The notes below the pieces were generated by a model. The model was not told the origin of the DNA. It saw nothing but the letters and a program-made list of their open reading frames with translations, and searched no databases. A DNA stretch of 64,000 bases, taken from the NCBI RefSeq assembly GCF_036759925.1, contig NZ_JAPKIB010000002.1, forward strand, positions 310,001 through 374,000, written 5' to 3'. A program made the position numbers and the translations under genes. Every line of letters begins with the position of its first letter. Position 1 is the first letter of the stretch. The stretch is from Kluyvera sp036759925. GTDB lineage: Bacteria; Pseudomonadota; Gammaproteobacteria; Enterobacterales; Enterobacteriaceae. Below are positions 59,796 through 64,000 of this stretch, one piece after another.

Positions 59796-61112
59796 ATGAT
59801 ATCGTTACGACATACAGCTTTAGGATTGGCAATGAGTCTGGCATCCGCAGGTCAGGCTATGGCGGTGACTACTATTCCGTTCTGGCATTCAATGGAAGGT
59901 GAGCTGGGTAAAGAAGTTGACTCTCTGGCGCAGCGCTTCAACGCCGCCAACCCGGATTACAAAATCCAGCCGGTGTACAAAGGCAACTATGAGCAGAGCC
60001 TGAGCGCCGGTATCGCTGCGTTCCGTACCGGCAACGCCCCGGCAATTTTGCAGGTGTACGAAGTGGGTACCGCCACCATGATGGCGTCAAAAGCGATTAA
60101 GCCGGTGTATCAGGTGTTTAGCGATGCCGGTATCAAGTTCGACGAATCTCAGTTTGTGCCGACGGTTTCCGGTTACTACACCGACTCCAAAACCGGGCAC
60201 CTGCTGTCCCAACCGTTTAACAGCTCCACTCCGGTGCTGTACTACAACAAAGACGCCTTCAAGAAAGCCGGTCTAGACCCGAACCAGCCACCGAAAACCT
60301 GGCAGGATCTGGCAGCCTATACCGCGAAGCTGAAAGCGGCCGGTATGAAGTGCGGCTACGCCAGCGGCTGGCAGGGCTGGATCCAGATTGAAAACTTCAG
60401 CGCCTGGCACGGCCTGCCGGTCGCCACCAAAAACAACGGCTTCGACGGTACCGATGCGGTATTGGAGTTCAACAAGCCAGAGCAGGTGAAACACATCGCG
60501 CTGCTGGAAGAGTTGAATAAGAAGGGCGATTTCAGCTACTTCGGCCGTAAAGATGAGTCCACCGAGAAGTTCTACAACGGTGACTGCGCCATTACCACCG
60601 CCTCTTCCGGCTCGCTGGCGGACATTCGTCAGTACGCCAAATTCAACTACGGCGTGGGCATGATGCCTTACGATGCTGACGTGAAGGGCGCGCCGCAGAA
60701 CGCCATCATCGGCGGGGCGAGCCTGTGGGTGATGCAGGGTAAAGACAAAGAAACCTACACCGGCGTGGCGAAATTCCTCGAGTTCCTGGCGAAGCCTGAA
60801 ATTGCTGCCGAATGGCACCAGAAAACCGGCTACCTGCCAATCACTACCGCTGCGTACGACCTGACTCGTCAGCAGGGCTTCTATGACAAGAACCCAGGTG
60901 CCGACATCGCCACGCGTCAGATGCTGAACAAGCCACCGTTGCCGTTCACCAAAGGGCTGCGTCTGGGCAATATGCCGCAGATTCGTACCATCGTGGATGA
61001 AGAACTGGAAAGCGTCTGGACCGGTAAGAAAACGCCTCAGCAGGCGCTGGACTCTGCGGTAGAGCGCGGGAATCAGCTGCTGCGTCGCTTCGAGCAATCG
61101 ACCAAGTCTTAA
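59796..61112 (+). CDS. ugpB: sn-glycerol-3-phosphate-binding protein UgpB
   Basis: 438 aa, the length of E. coli UgpB, with a signal peptide ending GQAMA. Periplasmic receptor for glycerol-3-phosphate and its diesters (glycerophosphodiesters). Extracellular solute-binding family 1 (TTIPFWHSMEGELGKEVDSL, then GWQGWIQIENFSAWHGLP). First gene of ugpBAEC(Q). A structured repeat follows. Confidence 0.97.
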   Translation: MISLRHTALGLAMSLASAGQAMAVTTIPFWHSMEGELGKEVDSLAQRFNAANPDYKIQPVYKGNYEQSLSAGIAAFRTGNAPAILQVYEVGTATMMASKAIKPVYQVFSDAGIKFDESQFVPTVSGYYTDSKTGHLLSQPFNSSTPVLYYNKDAFKKAGLDPNQPPKTWQDLAAYTAKLKAAGMKCGYASGWQGWIQIENFSAWHGLPVATKNNGFDGTDAVLEFNKPEQVKHIALLEELNKKGDFSYFGRKDESTEKFYNGDCAITTASSGSLADIRQYAKFNYGVGMMPYDADVKGAPQNAIIGGASLWVMQGKDKETYTGVAKFLEFLAKPEIAAEWHQKTGYLPITTAAYDLTRQQGFYDKNPGADIATRQMLNKPPLPFTKGLRLGNMPQIRTIVDEELESVWTGKKTPQQALDSAVERGNQLLRRFEQSTKS

Positions 61113-61124
61113 TCATTGACTAAC

Positions 61125-61208
61125 CCCCTCACCCTAACCCTCTCCCCATAGGGGAGAGGGGACCCGACTTTCTCCCTCGCCCCTTTGGGGGAGGGGCGGG
61201 GTGAGGGG
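61125..61208. repeat. GC-rich three-stem repeat between ugpB and ugpA
   Basis: Outer stem CCCCTCACCC (61125-61134) / GGGTGAGGGG (61199-61208) encloses hairpin CCCTCTCCCC-ata-GGGGAGAGGG (61138-61160) and hairpin CGCCCC (61178-61183) / GGGGCG (61193-61198). It is a different family from the REP units. Its place after the binding-protein gene suggests an mRNA-stability or attenuation role. Confidence 0.8.
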
Positions 61209-61229
61209 AAACCAACTCAGAGTTTAACT

Positions 61230-62117
61230 ATGTCATCATCCCGTCCGGTGTTTAAATCCCGCTGGCTGCCCTATGCATTGGTCGCCCCACAGCTGATTAT
61301 CACCGTTATCTTCTTTATCTGGCCCGCCGGTGAAGCGCTGTGGTACTCGCTGCAAAGCGTTGACCCGTTTGGTCTCTCCAGCCAGTTCGTTGGCCTGGAT
61401 AACTTCGTCACGCTGTTCCACGACAGCTACTACCTCGACTCTTTCTGGACGACCATCAAGTTCAGCGGTCTGGTGACGATAAGCGGCCTGCTGGTCTCGC
61501 TGTTCTTCGCCGCCCTGGTGGACTACGTGGTGCGCGGCAGCCGTCTATACCAGACGCTGATGCTGCTGCCTTACGCCGTCGCGCCTGCCGTGGCCGCCGT
61601 ACTGTGGATCTTCCTGTTTAACCCCGGACGCGGGCTGATTACCCACTTCCTTGGCGAGTTCGGCTATGACTGGAACCACGCGCAGAACAGCGGTCAGGCC
61701 ATGTTCCTGGTGGTCTTCGCCTCGGTCTGGAAGCAGATAAGCTACAACTTCCTGTTCTTCTTCGCCGCGCTGCAATCTATTCCGCGCTCGCTGGTCGAGG
61801 CCGCGGCCATCGACGGCGCAGGCCCGATTCGCCGTTTCTTCAAGCTGGCGCTGCCGCTGATTGCGCCGGTGAGTTTCTTCCTGCTGGTGGTCAACCTTGT
61901 GTACGCCTTCTTCGACACCTTCCCGGTGATCGATGCCGCGACGGCGGGCGGCCCGGTACAGGCCACCACCACGCTGATTTATAAGATTTACCGCGAAGGG
62001 TTTGCCGGGCTGGATCTCTCGGCCTCTGCGGCGCAGTCGGTGGTGCTGATGTTCCTCGTCATCATCCTGACCGTGGTGCAGTTCCGTTACGTGGAAAGTA
62101 AGGTGCGCTACCAATGA
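61230..62117 (+). CDS. ugpA: glycerol-3-phosphate ABC transporter permease UgpA
   Basis: 295 aa from MSSSRPVFKSRWLPYALVAP, the length of E. coli UgpA. Inner-membrane permease, six helices, with the ABC-permease contact loop SLVEAAAIDGAGPIRRFFKLALP. The longer frame from 61185 lies in the repeat and is rejected. Overlaps ugpE by 4 bp. Confidence 0.96.
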   Translation: MSSSRPVFKSRWLPYALVAPQLIITVIFFIWPAGEALWYSLQSVDPFGLSSQFVGLDNFVTLFHDSYYLDSFWTTIKFSGLVTISGLLVSLFFAALVDYVVRGSRLYQTLMLLPYAVAPAVAAVLWIFLFNPGRGLITHFLGEFGYDWNHAQNSGQAMFLVVFASVWKQISYNFLFFFAALQSIPRSLVEAAAIDGAGPIRRFFKLALPLIAPVSFFLLVVNLVYAFFDTFPVIDAATAGGPVQATTTLIYKIYREGFAGLDLSASAAQSVVLMFLVIILTVVQFRYVESKVRYQ

Positions 62118-62959
62118 TTGAGAACCGTCGCGGGCTGACGATATTCAGCCACACCATGCTGATCCTCGGGATTATCGTGATCCTGTTTCCGCTGTATGTC
62201 GCCTTTACGGCGGCGACGCTGGACAACAAAGCGGTGTTTGAAACGCCGATGACGCTGATCCCCGGCGGCCATCTGTTCGAGAATATGAAGGCCATTTGGG
62301 TCAACGGCGTCGGAGCCAACAGCGCACCGTTCTGGCTGATGATGCTCAACAGCTTCATCATGGCCTTCGCCATTACCGTCGGCAAAATCGCGGTGTCGAT
62401 GCTCTCGGCATTCGCCATCGTCTGGTTCCGCTTTCCGCTGCGTAACCTGTTCTTCTGGATGATCTTTATCACCCTGATGCTGCCGGTGGAAGTGCGTATC
62501 TTCCCGACGGTAGAGGTCATTGCCAACCTGAAGATGCTCGATAGCTATGCGGGCTTAACGCTGCCGCTGATGGCGTCGGCGACCGCCACCTTCCTGTTCC
62601 GCCAGTTCTTTATGACCCTGCCGGACGAGCTGATTGAAGCGGCGCGTATCGACGGCGCTTCGCCGATGCGCTTTTTCCGCGACATCGTGCTGCCGCTGTC
62701 GAAAACCAACCTCGCGGCGCTGTTCGTCATCACCTTTATCTACGGCTGGAACCAGTATCTCTGGCCGCTGCTGATTATTACCGACGTGAACCTCGGCACC
62801 GCCGTGGCGGGCATCAAAGGGATGATCGCTACCGGTGAAGGCACCACGCAGTGGAACCAGGTGATGGCGGCGATGCTGCTCACCCTTATTCCCCCCGTTG
62901 TTATCGTTTTAGCCATGCAGCGTGCCTTTGTGCGTGGTTTAGTGGACAGTGAGAAATAA
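62114..62959 (+). CDS. ugpE: glycerol-3-phosphate ABC transporter permease UgpE
   Basis: 281 aa, the length of E. coli UgpE. Second permease, six helices, with the contact loop ELIEAARIDGASPMRFFRDIVLP. Starts in an ATGA overlap with ugpA; ugpC begins 2 bp after its stop. Confidence 0.97.
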   Translation: MIENRRGLTIFSHTMLILGIIVILFPLYVAFTAATLDNKAVFETPMTLIPGGHLFENMKAIWVNGVGANSAPFWLMMLNSFIMAFAITVGKIAVSMLSAFAIVWFRFPLRNLFFWMIFITLMLPVEVRIFPTVEVIANLKMLDSYAGLTLPLMASATATFLFRQFFMTLPDELIEAARIDGASPMRFFRDIVLPLSKTNLAALFVITFIYGWNQYLWPLLIITDVNLGTAVAGIKGMIATGEGTTQWNQVMAAMLLTLIPPVVIVLAMQRAFVRGLVDSEK

Positions 62960-62961
62960 AA

Positions 62962-64000
62962 ATGGCTGGTTTAAAACTACAGGCAGTAACCAAAAGCTGG
63001 GACGGTAAAACCCAGGTCATTCAACCGCTGACGCTGGACGTGGCAGACGGTGAGTTTATTGTGATGGTCGGCCCGTCGGGCTGCGGGAAATCGACGCTGC
63101 TGCGTATGGTGGCAGGGCTTGAGCGCGTAACCAGCGGCGACATCTGGATTGATCGCAAGCGCGTGACTGAAATGGAGCCGAAGGATCGCGGCATCGCCAT
63201 GGTGTTCCAGAACTATGCGCTTTACCCGCACATGAGCGTGGAAGAGAACATGGCCTGGGGGCTGAAAATTCGCGGTATGGGCAAAGCGCACATTGCCGAA
63301 AAAGTGCAGGAAGCGGCGCGTATTCTTGAGCTTGATGGCCTGCTGAAGCGCCGTCCGCGTGAGCTTTCCGGCGGCCAGCGCCAGCGCGTGGCGATGGGGC
63401 GCGCCATTGTGCGTGACCCGGCGGTGTTCCTGTTCGACGAACCGCTCTCCAACCTCGACGCCAAGCTGCGCGTGCAGATGCGCCTTGAGCTGCAACAGCT
63501 GCATCGTCGTCTGAAAACCACTTCTCTGTATGTCACCCACGATCAGGTCGAAGCGATGACCCTCGCCCAGCGGGTGATGGTGATGAACAAAGGGATTGCC
63601 GAGCAGATTGGCACGCCGGTGGAAGTGTATGAGAAACCGGCCAGCCGCTTTGTGGCGAGCTTTATCGGCAGCCCGGCGATGAACCTGCTGGACGGCCAGA
63701 TTGATGAGTCCGGCTTGCGCTTCGTGCTGGAAAGCGGCATGCAGCTGCCTCTGCCGGCTTCTCAGCGCGAATATGCCGGTCGCCGCATGACGCTGGGTAT
63801 CCGTCCGGAACATATTGCGCTAAGCTCGCAGGCCGAAGGCGGCGTGCCATTGGTGATGGATACGCTGGAAATTCTCGGTGCCGATAACCTGGCCCACGGC
63901 CGCTTTGGTGAGCAGAAAATGGTGGTGCGCTTGCCGCATCAGCAGCGTCCGCACGCGGGCACCACGCTGTGGCTGCATCTGCCGGACGATCATCTGCACC
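62962..64000 (+). CDS. ugpC: glycerol-3-phosphate ABC transporter ATPase UgpC (3' end outside window)
   Basis: The first 346 codons of a protein that is 356 aa in E. coli; only about ten residues are cut off by the right edge. MalK-type ATPase: Walker A GPSGCGKST, signature LSGGQRQRVAMGRA, Walker B VFLFDEPLSNLD, switch HDQVEAMTLA, and a C-terminal OB-type regulatory domain (about 235 onward) with GIRPEHI. Shared regulatory domain explains why UgpC and MalK can replace each other in E. coli. Confidence 0.97.
   Translation, partial: MAGLKLQAVTKSWDGKTQVIQPLTLDVADGEFIVMVGPSGCGKSTLLRMVAGLERVTSGDIWIDRKRVTEMEPKDRGIAMVFQNYALYPHMSVEENMAWGLKIRGMGKAHIAEKVQEAARILELDGLLKRRPRELSGGQRQRVAMGRAIVRDPAVFLFDEPLSNLDAKLRVQMRLELQQLHRRLKTTSLYVTHDQVEAMTLAQRVMVMNKGIAEQIGTPVEVYEKPASRFVASFIGSPAMNLLDGQIDESGLRFVLESGMQLPLPASQREYAGRRMTLGIRPEHIALSSQAEGGVPLVMDTLEILGADNLAHGRFGEQKMVVRLPHQQRPHAGTTLWLHLPDDHLH

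Overview
The window is chromosomal DNA of a member of the Enterobacteriaceae, most likely Enterobacter or a close relative (Lelliottia, Klebsiella group). About two thirds of it follows the gene order of the E. coli 76-78 min region: gor-rlmJ / prlC-rsmJ / uspA-uspB-pitA-yhiN / yhhS-dcrB-yhhQ-tusA-zntA-yhhN-yhhM / yhhL-rsmD-ftsY-ftsE-ftsX-rpoH / livJ-panM-livKHMGF-ugpBAEC. Product lengths match the E. coli proteins closely. About ten GC-rich REP-type palindromes (core tagcccggc..gccgggg) sit at the 3' ends of genes, as is usual for this group. No rRNA, tRNA, transposase, integrase or CRISPR array was seen. All names rest on reading the translations; no database search was run.

Region by region. 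1-2867: a Fur-regulated divergent pair, a YncE-like periplasmic protein (cut by the left edge) and a FhuE-like TonB-dependent receptor. 2869-4672: yiaU and yiaT (LysR regulator and MipA/OmpV-type porin). 4819-7118: gor and rlmJ. 7312-10207: an accessory PAP2 phosphatase, LysR regulator and LysE/RhtB exporter, placed between rlmJ and prlC, which are neighbours in E. coli. 10293-13096: prlC and rsmJ behind a sigma-32-type promoter. 13236-15175: an NDH-2-like flavoprotein and a divergent Rrf2 regulator, at the E. coli dtpB position. 15262-19384: uspA, uspB, pitA, yhiN. 19387-25936: a complete sucrose regulon (scrK-scrY-scrA-scrB-scrR) with three ScrR-type operators. 26042-27514: a LysR regulator divergent from phenolic acid decarboxylase padC. 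27898-35279: arnBCADTEF (L-Ara4N modification of lipid A) behind tandem PhoP-like and PmrA-like boxes.

35403-41923 is conserved backbone (yhhS to yhhM). 42204-44612 is a visibly AT-rich insertion between yhhM and yhhL. It holds an orphan Hcp, a C-terminally hydrophobic protein that looks like a pore-forming effector, and two tandem paralogous membrane proteins that look like immunity proteins. It is the least explained and most interesting part of the window. 44668-50143 is the rsmD/ftsYEX/rpoH block, with a 14-residue tandem repeat in FtsY. An orphan puuE-like aminotransferase (50320-51585) separates rpoH from livJ. The branched-chain amino-acid transporter follows, then a phd-doc toxin-antitoxin pair between livF and ugpB, then the glycerol-3-phosphate transporter ugpBAEC, whose last gene runs off the right edge.

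Taken together, the backbone supplies cell division, heat shock, translation and transport functions. The accessory modules add iron-siderophore uptake, sucrose use, detoxification of plant phenolic acids, cationic-peptide resistance, interbacterial competition and a toxin-antitoxin pair. This fits a plant- or gut-associated enterobacterium.
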